64,000 nt of DNA from Liolophura sinensis (GCF_032854445.1 NC_088297.1:674169-738168), one strand, 5' to 3'; counted from the first letter of the stretch, positions 35,900 through 47,302 are shown. Notes: generated by a model not told the origin, from the sequence alone. A program made the numbers and translations.

Positions 35900-36047
35900 A
35901 GGGAAGATCTGTCAGCGGCCTGAGGGTGGTCGTTGGTTTCCCCCGGGCTGTGCCCGGTTTCCTTTCACCATAATGCTGGCCGCTGTTGTATAAGTGAAAT
36001 ATTCTTGAGTAAAGCGTAAAACACCAATCAAATAAATAAATAAACAA
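35900..36047 (+). mobile_element. SINE-A, 5'-truncated
   Basis: GGGAAGATCTGTCAGCGGCC to (AAAT)n. Confidence 0.8.
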
Positions 36048-36103
36048 GTAACTTTGGCTGTTGTTTGGACTGTGTTATTTGCAACGCACCTCAGTAGTAT
36101 GTA

Positions 36104-36270
36104 TGGTTTTACGTCGCACTTAACAACTTGACAAAGCCATCCCGGCGTAGGCTAACTTGACTGTAACTATTTCCTTGCTCTCTGCGCTGAGCGCCAGGCA
36201 AGGCGGCAGCAACTACCATGTTTAGAGTTTTTTACTCGGGGTATGATCCGATCTCGGGTTCACATCAGCA
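36104..36270 (-). mobile_element. SINE-B, partial
   Basis: GTTTTACGTCGCACTTAACA tail (reverse) and the GCTGAGCGCCAGGCAAGGCG block. Confidence 0.55.
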
Positions 36271-36717
36271 AGTTCATCTGTCAGGTACACGTGGTATTTG
36301 CACTTTTCTCTGGTCTCCTACACACACAAACGTACGACCACTGTTGCTTCTAGGGTGACTTTTATTTTGGTCAACGGTGTCAAATTAACGCTAATCAGGC
36401 AAATCAATAAGAGGTAAAAACCTCATTGGGAATAGTTTGTAGTTGTTTTTAACTTTAATAAAGAAAGTGAGTAAGGAATACCTCGTGCCGAAGGTTTACT
36501 GCTTGAAGAATTAATGTAAAGATAAAGTCTGGAACACGATTCGTTAAGGTAGCATTCACATGACCAAAATGTCTTCCGGCTGGGAACTGTGTTAAGTGAC
36601 GTTTGGTCCGAGCCTACTCTAGGTCATTAAAAGCGAGTGCAGCGCAATTAAAATAATTCTAATAAAATATGCGAGGCTTGACGTGAGATTCTATTTTGCC
36701 AATGAGTGCCCGACCGT

Positions 36718-36724
36718 GTTTATT
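36718..36724 (-). terminator. Candidate polyadenylation signal for the Ig receptor gene
   Basis: An AATAAA hexamer on the minus strand, about 305 bp past the TGA at 37029, is the first good one downstream. It is a short motif in AT-rich DNA, so the call is weak. Confidence 0.3.
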
Positions 36725-37028
36725 TTTTTTAAAGATGGTTGTCTTTTGTGCCATAAAAGACAACATTGTCAACGGAGACCTGAAATATCTCCAGTCCGAG
36801 TTCACTGACTGCAATCTGCACGAGTCAGTGTACTGGGGCTAACAATACAAAATGTCTCCAACAATACATTCTCCATAACGTCTCTGACTTAGATTTGTGG
36901 GAATGTCTCGGGCTTTGTATAGAGTTATTGCCAATGACGGTTTCCGAGAGTTTCGACAGCTGTATCATTAGTGTCTGCGACACATGAATGCAAATCATTC
37001 CTCGTTCGACTTGTCTCGTTTCACTTCC

Positions 37029-40000
37029 TCAAACCACTTCTTCCACTTCCGGTTCACGTGAGGTCGTTGTCACGGACATTTTGTCGTCAAATCCAGAGTC
37101 TCTCTCAAATACAGAGCCATCACTTTCAAAGTTCAGGAAAGACAAAAGAAAAGGTCCATTTAGATCATTAGAGTTTGGTTTTAAAGAATTCGTCATCATG
37201 TTCAAAATTTTAATAGTCAATTAACGACTTAACTCTTAAGCCTAGTGCCCATGTTTATTAAGCAACATATTACTTATTAAGACTCCAGACATAAACAGAA
37301 ACTTTCAACGGAAAAAACCCAACTTGTGGATTGTATATCGCGGTAAATAATCAGCGTACAAATTTAAAAGATCCGGCAGGCCAAAACATTTTAATTGCAG
37401 TTGTGTTTGAGTATGACTTAAGTCTTAAGATGCTTAAGTCCCAGGATCACGAAGCTCAGATGTAAGTCAAACTCAACTCCGAAATAGTGTACTGCGCCAA
37501 ACTTGTCATTTAGCTTGGGCATTTCTACTTCTACACTGAAAGTTGTCTTCGTTCTTCACGCTAAAAACAAAAATTAGGTAACTTAAGTATATATCTAAGT
37601 CCAGGAATGATACCGCGAGAGAAAACAAAGTCTGACTTAGGCCTAAGAGTGTTACGTGATCCTGAGTCTTACTTCAAGTCCTCCATGAGAAGTCGGTGTT
37701 CCCTGGAACGGTCCACTTTCCACGGTGGGATAGGGGCTTCTTCTGCGTCTGTGTACCACGCCTTTGGGGACACTAGAACAGACATATGACAATACATAAG
37801 CCGGGTGTTCGGCGCTGGGTTGAGTGTGTGCACAGAGGGTAGACTGAAGAGATTCAGCTGAGTAATTGATTTATTTATGTCTTTGGCGTCTTGTGTCATA
37901 GTCCAAATGGCTTGGGTGTCAGTTGCGTCAGTGTAGTCTTAGCTATCCTTACAAAGATATAGGACATCCAGTTGGCCTTTATTTAACAATATTATTACAT
38001 GTACATGTTCATGATTGGCAGTTCGGAAAGGTCTTTTGTAAACAAACGTCAAGATTTATATATTCCGGTAAACAGAGATTGGATTTACTTATTTGAAGCC
38101 CCGCTTAGCTCTCAGCGCTGCGAGGCTAGAGCAAGCTCACAGGGCTGGTTGTTTCGGTGTCAGTGTAATGTTAATGGGCGTGGTGTCATGTCTGGTGTCT
38201 TCCGCATGATACTTCAGCGCATGATGGCAGCACCTTTGTTGGCTTGGACTCGCCTTGTCACAACGGACACCGTACCCTACACACACCTAATGACTCCTCG
38301 TCGTCACATGACTGGCAAAGTACACGTACCTCTTAAACCCCCCAAGCATAAATACATACGCACGCACACATACATATACACACATACATACATACATACA
38401 TACATACATTCATCTTTAACCGATCAGCTAATCACAAATACATAATGTTACCAATATTAAAACCTACCTTGGAAGGGAGAAAAGATGTCCACGTAGCTAA
38501 GGCCTTGTCTGTCTGGCCTGCGGTCTCTAAGGTTCACCCACAGTGCAAACACGAAGCCGAGTTCAATAACGAGTACAACTACAACGATGGCGGGAATGAC
38601 GTAATGGCGAATGCCAGCATCCGGTGTCGGCTGTTGGTCATCTGGAGATTTGTAAATTGGGACAAGAAAAGTGATTGGTTGGTTGAAAGTTCTGCATAAG
38701 AATGAAGCTAGAGCAGCGATTAGCTGGCAAATTGTCGCACGTTACTAGTGAAGTATGGCCTCCTGTCGGTTTACCTTAGTCATCGTTTAATTCTTTCTGC
38801 TCATATAAATGCATAAATAGCAAATTACACGCTCCCCGAGCACCATGGCTTAAGCAGCTAGCAATAATCTCTTAAAACCCAACTTTGTTTTAAAACAACC
38901 AGAACATCAAAACAGATAACTGAATTAGTTTACGTTTCATCATTATAATGACATTTTGTCTGAATAGGATAATTCATTTTACACAGAAGTCAATGATGGT
39001 AAAACATCGAAGACGTGTTCAGGGAGAACGAATCTGCCAGGTAAATATAAAACGCATGTGTCTGTAGGAAAAGTTAATGGAGGGATTAAATATTTACCCT
39101 TATCAAGAAGGGATCTCTGCGACAAAACACTGAACAATTTTCCTTGGATTCAATAAATCAGAACAAAATGTGAACACCAAAAAAAGAATCCAAAAGATTC
39201 ACACATCCTTCTTCAGCCAAAAACTGGACGTTCAAATCGACCCATTTCCGATATATTTTTGAAGAGGCTACAGCAGAGAGTCTGGGCAAAAATTTGTGGT
39301 CTTAAAAATTATTCTGAAGTTTGAGAAAGTTATCATGCGATCCACTGTATAAATTTTAGAAACTTAATTAAGTACATTTAATTAATGATTTTGGGAACTA
39401 GAACGTGCACAGAAGAGGCTGGTATTTTGTAAAAAGTAATTATTTTGCCTATTCTAAGAAAACAGGAAAAATTCGAATGGATTTGCGCTGATCGATTTTC
39501 TTGTCAAGACATGTAGCATCTTCAAAGAGAAGAAACCAGAAGAAGCCAGCTTCAGTGCAGTAAGGAAGAACTTTTTGTTCTTCAAACAAAATACAAACTG
39601 TGACGGTCACGGTCAGACCTGTGGGTTTTTGTACACGAATCATGCGCAAAGATTGTATTTGTATTAATCAGCAACCGTGTTTAACCCAAACATGCTAGCT
39701 ATATGTACACCCGGTATCTCATAGGAACAACCTACTTTACATGGCACATAAGACTGAAAAATTGTTAAGTACGACATCATTGTTAAGTACGACGTCAAAC
39801 CCAAAGCATATATACACAATGTAAATGGCTGAAAATCACTGATAGAAATAATTTATATCGACAAATTTTTAATTAGAGATAATACCTTAATACGTTAATC
39901 TGAGTCAGCTGTTGATTTTTATCCATCCCAAGTAACAAATAATTTGATCATAATTTAGAAGCGTTCCTTTGGTGCATGTTTCAAGCTTTGGCAGGTTTTA

Positions 40001-43000
40001 AGATGTGTCATCTCAGATGATACGAATTTATAAATGCTACATCATATTTTCCTGACCATAATGAGGAAATACACTGTTTGTTTTCTTCCATCTAGTTATT
40101 ACTTTTCAGTTATTATAAAATGTATACATTCTGCTGCATTTAGTACCGCAATTGCACATCAAGCTGAATCCTTCACAAGGGAGATAACTCTAACTGTATG
40201 TCACTTTTTACGATACCCAGCATGAGATTACATACATACCTTTATATGTGTATTCTAGTTTCGCTCGCCACGATATGGTTGAGATATTCTCGATGTGACG
40301 TTAAGCCATAATCATTCATTCCAGTTTCGCTGCTGACTTTTAGTCTTGTCACAACAATCAGTGCAACCAAAAAGCCCAAAAAGTTTAGTGTATTACGTGT
40401 ACTGTGTATCTCGTGCCAGTCGCGGACAACGTTCTGTTAGGCAAAAAGCTGTACGTAGTATCTTATCGTGCCTATACAAACGGGAACAAAAATCTTTTAG
40501 ACAAAAAGCTGTGTCTATTTATTTATTTGTTTGATTGTGTTTTACGCCGCACTCAAGTATACTTCACTTATACGATGGCAGCCTCTTCGGCCGTACGTGG
40601 GAAGGTCTGACAGCAACCTGCGGATGGTCGTGGGTTGTCCTCGGGATCTGCCCGGTTTCCTCTCATCACAATGCTGGCCGCCGTTGTGTAAGTGAAATAT
40701 TTTTGACTACGGCGTAAAACATCAATCAAATAAATAAATAAAATATACCACGGCACCAGTACTATGGTAGGAAGAAATCGCGCTGCTGACAGACCTTCAT
40801 ATGCAAGGCCGGACAGTAAGACTGGACTTGAATTCAGAGCAACCGCATAGGTGAAAGGCTTCTGGGTAACTGCGCCGCGCATGCGCGCTATAACCTCCCC
40901 CGGAAACTTTGAGAACAAAGTAATGTTACATGTGCAGCTGCAGTGTCTTACCGTGTACTTTTAGTTGTACAGTTGTGGACAAAGTTCTGTTAGACATGAA
41001 GTTGTGGTATCTTACCGTGTACTTTCAGCTGTACAGTCGATGACAAAGTTCTGCTAGATATGAAGTTGTGTATCTTACTGTGTACTTTTAGCTGTACAGT
41101 CGATAACAAAGTTCTGTTAGATATGAAGTTGTGTATCTTACTGTGTACTTTTAGCTGTATAGTCGATAACAAAGTTCTGTTAGATATGAAGTTGTGTATC
41201 TTACTGTGTACTTTTAGCTGTACAGTCGAGGCCAAAGTTCTGTTAGATATGAAGTTGTGTATCTTACAGTGTACTTTTAGCTGTACAGTCGATGACAAAG
41301 TTCTGTTAGATATGAAGTTGTGTATCTTACTGTGTACTTTTAGCTGTACAGTCGATGACAAAGTTCTGTTAGATATGAAGTTGTGTATCTTACTGTGTAC
41401 TTTTAGCTGTACAGTCGATGACAAAGTTCTGTTAGATATGAAGTTGTGTATCTTACTGTGTACTTTTAGCTGTACAGTCGATGACAAAGTTCTGTTAGAT
41501 ATGAAGTTGTGTATCTTACTGTGTACTTTTAGCTGTACAGTCGATGACAAAGTTCTGTTAGATATGAAGTTGTGTATCTTACTGCGTACTTTTAGTTGTA
41601 CAGTCGAGGAAAATGTTTTGTTAGACATGAAGCTGTGTACCTTACCGTGTACTTTCAGCTGTACAGTCGAAGACAAAGTTCTGTTAGATTTGAGGACGAT
41701 TTCACACCTATATCGAGCAGAATCGGTCAACTCTGGAGACTCCACCAGCAGAGATAGCCCTTCTCCTAAACTGTACTTCCAGGTAGCCTCTCTGGGATTA
41801 GACATGTTCTCTGGGTGCCTTGCCTCAAGCACAATAACACTGTCGAGGGGCACGAGCGAGTCACCTTTAATTACGTCCCACGTGACAATCTTAACGCTCT
41901 CTGGCTGGACATCGCGAAAACATAAGCAGGGAATTCTAACACGGGAATCACCCGTGGAAAACTTAACCAGATCAATGGCCGTTTCATGAGCTATCGCCAA
42001 ATCCAACACTGCGAAAATAAACGAAGAAAAAAATCACCACCAAAAATCACCAATTAAACACAATTTCATCGATTTGTAATAAGCATCAGTGTGAATCAGT
42101 ATGGATGAGAGTTGGTATCATTCAATGAGGAGAAAAAACACGGATCCATTCCAGGTGAAACAATATAGCCAAAGCTGAATGTCAAGAAATATTAAAAAGC
42201 GGAACAACACCACGTAGACAGGAAATAGAAGAGTTGCGCGAGGCATCATCACCCTGAGAGAACAATAGGCAGTCAGCCATACTGGAGTCCTGTTAACATG
42301 AACTGGTATATCAACAGCACTCCACTATGGCCGCCAGAAGTAGGTCATGCAGCTCTTCTATCTGTAGATTCCTCCGCTCTAACTGAATGGGGGAGCCTTG
42401 GTGACAATTTTTTTGGAACGTTTTGCACCGTCTAACGTTCATTGGAGACACAACTATTGTACGCAGAACTGTACGTCACGTGTCGGAAAGCTTCCTTAGA
42501 AACTTTCCACAGGTCAGTGATTTACCCCCGACACTCCAGTTTCCTCCACCGATAAGGCTGTCTGTGCATCACTGAATAAGGGAAACATTCTTGAGCATGG
42601 CGTTATAAAACAACCCATAGGGAAACTGTGCCTACTCTAAAGAAATTTATTCATTTATTTATTTGATTTGTGTTTTACGTCGTACCAAAGAACATTCCTG
42701 TTGCACGATGGCGGCCAACATTATGGTGGGAAGAAATCGGACAGAGCCCGGGGGAAACCCATGACCATCAGCAGGCTGCTGAACTTCCCACGTACGACCT
42801 CAGCGGAAGCCATCATGATACCCTCAGTAAAAGCTTATGATCAAAACTTGAACTTAACTCTTATTAATCAATGTTAGAATGCCGTAGAATGCCTGTTAGT
42901 ATTTCTGTGTTGATTAGTTTTAGGATATTTTCCTCCATTATTTCTTATTCGAGATTGATCACAAAGAATTGGATCTATTTGAGTAATACAATACACATGC

Positions 43001-44341
43001 TGAGAAAGGTAAGCGACTGTCGACGGTTTAAACTCAGAATCGAAATTACGCCGAATGCAAGAGATACCTACGATGATTTTATATGCATGTATTTAGGCTG
43101 AGAATCCTACTTTAAAAAGAATGCTAAACATGAAAGTGTCCGTCGTCCAGGCAAACACCAGGCAAATTCGGTATTTGATTCATTGGTACAATATATGCCA
43201 GGGAACAGGTCTACAGAACTAAAGGTATTTCATTAACAAATTATTTGCCTCCGTGGACACGTGCACATCTGGTCCTGGATACTAAGGCATTTGGGACACT
43301 TGGACATTTTGGTACTTAGACCTCAGGAAATTTGGCAATTGGGTATATATGGACACTTAAATTCAATGGCAGACGATTTAGAGAGAAAGTCTACAAACAA
43401 GCAATGGATCTTATAACAAACGGGCGGTGACTTCGCCAATAATGTGGACGGCGCTTCCAATAAGTATAAAAATGGGTTCGAATACGGTATTACTGAAACC
43501 TGCGCTGTGAGGAGTATGAAAGTGTGACCGAAAAGTGCAGTTGTTAATTGAAAACTCGGCGTACTTTGAACCCTGTACGAGTATGGATAAGAGGCGGGAA
43601 AATGTAGCTGGTGAAACCTGGACCAAAAGGGAAAAAGACCGTAAACAGTATTGGGCAAAAGCCATCCACAATGGCAGAAGGGACCCTATACATATCAAAG
43701 TATAATATTAACGATGAGGACAAAAAAGTATGGAAACCTGTTGCAACCACGTGTGCTTTCGACCTTTCTTCATTTAATATTATACTACATGCAAACTATA
43801 CATTCTAAAACAGTGTTGGCCAACCCACCATTTTTTACCGTGCAGACATTCTGTGATTATATACACAATTGAAACATTCGACTTGAAAACAATGCAATGC
43901 TTTTGCTTGTCTAACTTATATGCGAGGAATACTTTAGCATCGATCCTCTCCGAAAAGGTACGACCTTAAACCCCATGCAATCACTTACTCCGAAACGACA
44001 TCTCCCTTTGCTTCGGAACGCTTTGTTCGCCTTGTTGACAGCAATATTCCCCTTTCATCGGTAGAAAACATGACAAGATGTCCAAAATCAAACCTCTACT
44101 GGAAATTCGCGTATCGAAAGGGATAATGTTCAGAAAAAAGGAAGAAATTTTTTTTAAACATTTAGTGTTTCTGCTACTTTCACATTTCTGAAAACAGCAC
44201 CAAATTACAATTCATCATTGTCACGATTATTATGAATTGATTAATTAATAATGTACTGAAAGTAAATGGTTAATACCTACCAAGGCAGATAGTTGTTAAT
44301 CCAAGACAAACTACCCTTGACTTTTCAAAATATCGCCACAT
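37029..44341 (-). CDS. Single-Ig-domain type I membrane protein with ITIM-like motif, 263 aa
   Basis: Assembled from five exons with GT-AG borders and consistent phases: 44341-44281 (signal peptide), 42008-41646 (Ig domain), 38641-38468 (transmembrane), 37772-37673 and 37122-37029 (cytoplasmic tail, stop TGA). The total is 792 nt. Residues 1-27 form a signal peptide with an AIA cleavage site. Residues about 30-141 form one V/C-type Ig domain, with the B-strand IPC, C-strand VTW and F-strand DSARYRC signatures; the exon is phase 1-1, as is usual for Ig domains. Sequons NMS and NRT are present. Residues 155-179 are hydrophobic (YVIPAIVVVV onward) and are followed by basic RDRR. LSYVDI at 189-194 fits the ITIM pattern [SIVL]xYxx[ILV]. 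The tail ends in an acidic REPEVEEVV. I infer a surface receptor with inhibitory-type signalling; I recognise no named family. If the donor at 37673 is not used, translation ends at TAA 37669-37671, giving a shorter tail. A 63-bp array of exon-edge copies follows the Ig exon. Confidence 0.8.
38083..38365 (+). mobile_element. SINE-B, partial, in an Ig receptor intron
   Basis: CTCTCAGCGCTGCGAGGCTA body, GTGTCATGTCTGGTGTCTTC, and tail CGTCGTCACATGACTGGCAA followed by (CATA)n. Confidence 0.7.
38348..38412. repeat. (CATA)n microsatellite at a SINE-B 3' end
   Basis: CATACATACATA run directly after the SINE-B tail, as at 31500; it lies in the Ig receptor gene intron between 38468 and 37772. Confidence 0.75.
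38700..38792 (+). repeat. Dispersed monomer related to the 81-bp array
   Basis: GAGCAGCGATTAGCTGGCAA ATTGTCGCACGTTAC then GGCCTCCTGTCGGTTTACC, homologous to the last unit and 3' flank of the 21.3-kb array. Confidence 0.65.
39757..39815 (+). mobile_element. SINE-B tail fragment
   Basis: ATTGTTAAGTACGACGTCAA ACCCAAAGC, with the first part duplicated. Confidence 0.5.
40266..40325 (+). mobile_element. Tail of a third molluscan-type SINE
   Basis: GATATGGTTGAGATATTCTC GATGTGACGTTAAGCC ATAATCATTCATTC. The wording differs from SINE-A and SINE-B. Confidence 0.5.
40514..40905 (-). mobile_element. SINE-A (minus) split by a nested SINE-A (plus)
   Basis: Minus-strand tail 40514-40577 stops at CGATGGCAGCC. 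A plus-strand 5'-truncated copy occupies about 40583-40742. The minus-strand element then resumes at CCACGGCACC and runs to its tRNA-like head near 40905. Confidence 0.8.
40940..41690 (-). repeat. 63-bp tandem array x12 built from the Ig-domain exon end plus splice donor
   Basis: The unit holds about 41 nt of the exon 3' end (NRTLSSTVQLKVH) and about 22 nt of intron starting GTAAG. The copy at 41646 is the real exon edge; the rest lie downstream in the intron. The gene-strand frame stays open through the array to about 40990, and the donor is preserved in every copy, in the same phase. Confidence 0.9.
42009..44280 (-). other. First intron of the Ig receptor gene
   Basis: It contains one SINE-A (42649-42812). 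A short plus-strand frame at 43580 (MDKRRENVAGETWTKREKDR and on to a stop after about 40 codons) is charged, may be a fragment of a mobile element, and is not otherwise supported. Confidence 0.5.
42649..42812 (-). mobile_element. SINE-A, 5'-truncated
   Basis: TTTATTTGATTTGTGTTTTA to CTCAGCGGAAGCC, in the Ig receptor first intron. Confidence 0.75.
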
Positions 44342-44679
44342 TGTAAAGGGTTTTGGAATTTCAGCGCCAAGAACAAAAGTGTGTAGACATGAATTCCAAC
44401 AGATTACTAAATGAATGTCTCCTCAGTCGAAAAATCTGGTTGTCAGTCATACTCAAATATGTACGGGCGAACTCAAATCAAAGTACAATTGGTTCTCAAT
44501 CCACAGATACCTAAAATATTGTGCAGACAGATCGCAAAGTAGGGATCTAGTTATGATATTTTATGCACAAACACCTACGTGATTTAACAATGTCACGTGA
44601 TCAATGATGACGCAACCATGAGCATTTGCCTTTTCTTCATATCACTTGAAATGTATACTTGGCAGAAACCACAAAGAGA
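44342..44679. promoter_or_regulatory. Candidate bidirectional promoter between two divergent signal-peptide exons
   Basis: The 338 bp between the minus-strand Ig receptor ATG (44341) and the plus-strand ATG (44680) contain a palindromic TCACGTGA E-box (44593-44600) and a CRE/AP-1-like TGACGCAA (44608-44615). A head-to-head arrangement this tight suggests shared control. 5' UTR exons cannot be seen, so true start sites may lie elsewhere. Confidence 0.4.
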
Positions 44680-44750
44680 ATGCCAGCTACGTTTCTGCTC
44701 GCCATGACTCTAATAACGTTCCTTCACCTAGCGGGCAGAGCATGGGAACC
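44680..44750 (+). CDS. Signal-peptide exon of an unidentified secreted or membrane protein
   Basis: ATG (AGAGAATGCC context) opens 23 codons, MPATFLLAMTLITFLHLAGR followed by AWEP. They end at a strong donor (ACC|GTAAGC) in phase 2. The hydrophobic core and the small residues near LAGRA are those of a secretory signal peptide. I could not find the next exon on this strand in the window, so the product is unknown. It is divergently paired with the Ig receptor gene. Confidence 0.5.
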
Positions 44751-44991
44751 GTAAGCCTCCAAAGAACATAACGGATCCAGGTCATAACGTTACCGATCAC
44801 ATGGAGTTGAATGAATCTCCCTGATGGTACAGGATTCGTAGGTTTTGGTACCTGTCTAACTGCGATAGAGGAAGGAATCTCCGTTCATATGATCGACATC
44901 ACAATTGCAGTGTGTATTATTAAAGATCCAAGGAAGGACAGTGTCGAGTATTCTAAAAAATTGCGACTTCCTTAAGCAAAATTAGGCAATA

Positions 44992-45207
44992 ATGTCGTCA
45001 CAGACAGGCGCGACATCAGGCGTGGATAATGACAGCATGCGGACACTTCCGGAAACAGAAGTGATGTTTTCAGATGTCGCTGTTACGGAATCCCAACAGG
45101 TTCTTCATCGGCGTTACATTGTCACTATACTACTGGCAGTGAAGCGCAAACCAGAAAGCTACCGAGGGATACGTTACCATAACAATATATCTAAATATGC
45201 ATTATAA
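44992..45207 (+). CDS. Small open frame, possible first exon of a membrane protein
   Basis: A 71-codon frame begins MSSQTGATSGVDNDS, is polar and acidic at first, then has RRYIVTILLAV, which could be the start of a first membrane helix. A GTGAAG just after CTACTGGCA could act as donor. I do not recognise it, and it may be chance. The polar N-terminus followed by a basic-flanked hydrophobic start resembles first exons of transporters, but that is only an impression. Confidence 0.2.
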   Translation: MSSQTGATSGVDNDSMRTLPETEVMFSDVAVTESQQVLHRRYIVTILLAVKRKPESYRGIRYHNNISKYAL

Positions 45208-45714
45208 TGCAGGCTGTATGCCGGTGCGTTGATAGACTGCCAAAGCATTTGTGCTGGCAGGTTCACCTGGCAGGTACATGAGGAACAGGAGTCATGAATA
45301 TTCATTTTACCTAAGTAAATAATGCCCCGGGATAAAGCATGCAGTTCAACACGCAACGTTATATACAATGGGATTATGAGCCTATGTGCCTTTAGGACGA
45401 AATGTTATTTCTGCCGACTGCACATGTACAATGTACCAGTCTCGCGCAGCGTGCTGGAACCATATAGGATATATTATAATAAATAACTTTCTTACTTAAA
45501 TTGATTTGTTTTGATGAAGGTCTAAACAGATAACCTGTAGAGTAATAAAATATGCAAATCTGTAAATGGTGTGACATCGTGTGTATAATACTTTTTGTCG
45601 TATTGCATGCCATTATGTCCGTCGTTAAGTGAAATGTCCATGTTAAAAGGTGAGATGTCAAAAAACTTTGACTTAAAGAGCTGCTCAGTACACCTGTATG
45701 TGATGTTATATACA

Positions 45715-46411
45715 TGTTATCTGACGACGGATTGGGAATAATTTGTATCAAAACGATGTATAAAACAAATGTACACTATATCAATTCAATACAGTTCCGG
45801 AAAGTTCCGAAAGGTGTAGCGGCTTGAGAGTAGGTTTAGGTATAGGCGTTTTTCACTGTTCTCACCTGTATCAACACACCTGTCATTAACGGAGGACTGA
45901 GTTAAGGACGATATTGATTTTATATTCACAAGAAAGGAAACATTACACTTCGAATATACAGTGAATAACAATAGCCTAAAGCGCTACGCTTTACAGTGTG
46001 TACAGAGGCGAAGCAGCTGTATGAACTTTCTATACAGAGGTCCCGATGTATTATGCACATAGCTCCGTTATCATAACATATTTGTGTTCAGATCCATCAG
46101 GTTTACGTTGACCGTGCTACTGAGAACTGCATCTGCTTTGAAATTTCTGTTATATTATGCATACATTGATTTTCAGTTTTACGTCATTATGTTTTTGCAC
46201 CATCCGCATTTGTGCACTGTCCGCATTGGTGCGGAGGATTTTTGTTGGAAGTGCCGTGCGTCCTTCACGCGGAAAACGCCAATACCTGAACCTACTCTCC
46301 AGACGATACACCTTTCGGAACTTTTCGGAACTATACTGAATTTATCTAGTGTACATTTATTATTTACATCGTTTTGATACAAAGTATTCCCAATCAGTCA
46401 TCAGATAACAT
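45715..46411. mobile_element. Non-autonomous inverted-repeat element, about 700 bp
   Basis: The left arm (about 45715-45850) matches the reverse complement of the right arm (about 46276-46411) over about 135 bp. Shared words are GTTATCTGA at the outer ends, TGTATCAAAACGATGTA, AGTTCCGAAAGGTGTA and GAGAGTAGGTT. No transposase-like frame lies between them. A target duplication is not clear. Confidence 0.8.
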
Positions 46412-46866
46412 ACGGGGAATGTTTTACGCCGTAAAATATTACTTGCGACATCTAATACCACGTGTTTTTTTTTTAAACGGCGGCCCACACCAAACACGCG
46501 GAAAACGCAAAGGACACGATTACGAGGACTTCACGAAGTCCGCGCCTTTTTAAAACCGTGTACTAATGGGGCAATAAACTGCTTCACTTGTCCACTATTA
46601 CATGTTTGCAAAGTTTTTCACAACGTTATCTTTCACATGTACAATACATATAGCGAAGTGAAGGGAGGTAATGCAATCAAAGAACGTCGTATCAAGTTAT
46701 GACGTTTTCATTGGCTCTCAATGTCTTTTCATTGGAGGGACGCGATTATGACATCAGCATTTATCATATTATATATCGACCAACGTTTCGGTTCAGGTTT
46801 CGACCATCTGAGACGTGTGGATTATCAGTCTGCATAATATTGTGATAGACAGTTCCTCTGAAGAGG

Positions 46867-47128
46867 GGGCCTCCGTGGCTCAGTCGGTTACCGCGCTAGC
46901 GCAGCGTAATGATCCAGGAGCTTCTCACCAATGCGGTCGCTGTGAGTTCAAGTCCAGCTCATGCTGGCTTCCTCTCCGGCCGTAAGTGGGAATGTCTGCC
47001 AGCAACCCGCGGATGGTCGTGGGTTTCCCCCTGGCTCTGCCCGGTTTCCACCTGGTGGCCGCCGTCGTATAAGTGAAATATTCTTGAGTACGGCGTAAAA
47101 CACCAAACAAAAAAACAAAACAAAAAAA
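46867..47128 (+). mobile_element. SINE-A, full length, with target-site duplication
   Basis: TCCTCTGAAGAG flanks both ends; the tail is (CAAAAAA)n instead of (AAAT)n, and part of the core is missing. Confidence 0.9.
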
Positions 47129-47160
47129 TCCTCTGAAGAGTATTCACTTAAGTTAACAGA

Positions 47161-47302
47161 GGATATTGCACAGTAAAGGCTGAATACCATAAATGTTGTT
47201 CGAGTGACAGGTGGAAATGATAACCCATGAAACGCGGGTTATCATTTCTACTTTTCAAGAGATTTATTTACGGTATTCAATCTTCACTGCGCAATATTCT
47301 AT
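47161..47302. mobile_element. Foldback/MITE-like hairpin
   Basis: Arms of about 65 bp (for example GAAATGATAACCC versus GGGTTATCATTTC, and GAATACC(A/G)TAAAT versus its complement) surround a 9-nt loop ATGAAACGC. Outer ends read ATATTGC(A/G)CAGT. Confidence 0.8.

Noticed and set aside
41060-41989. Plus-strand 309-codon frame (CILLCTFSCTVDDKVLLDMK repeats)
   Set aside because: Antisense shadow of the Ig exon and its 63-bp array; the minus-strand reading has Ig signatures and matching splice phases.
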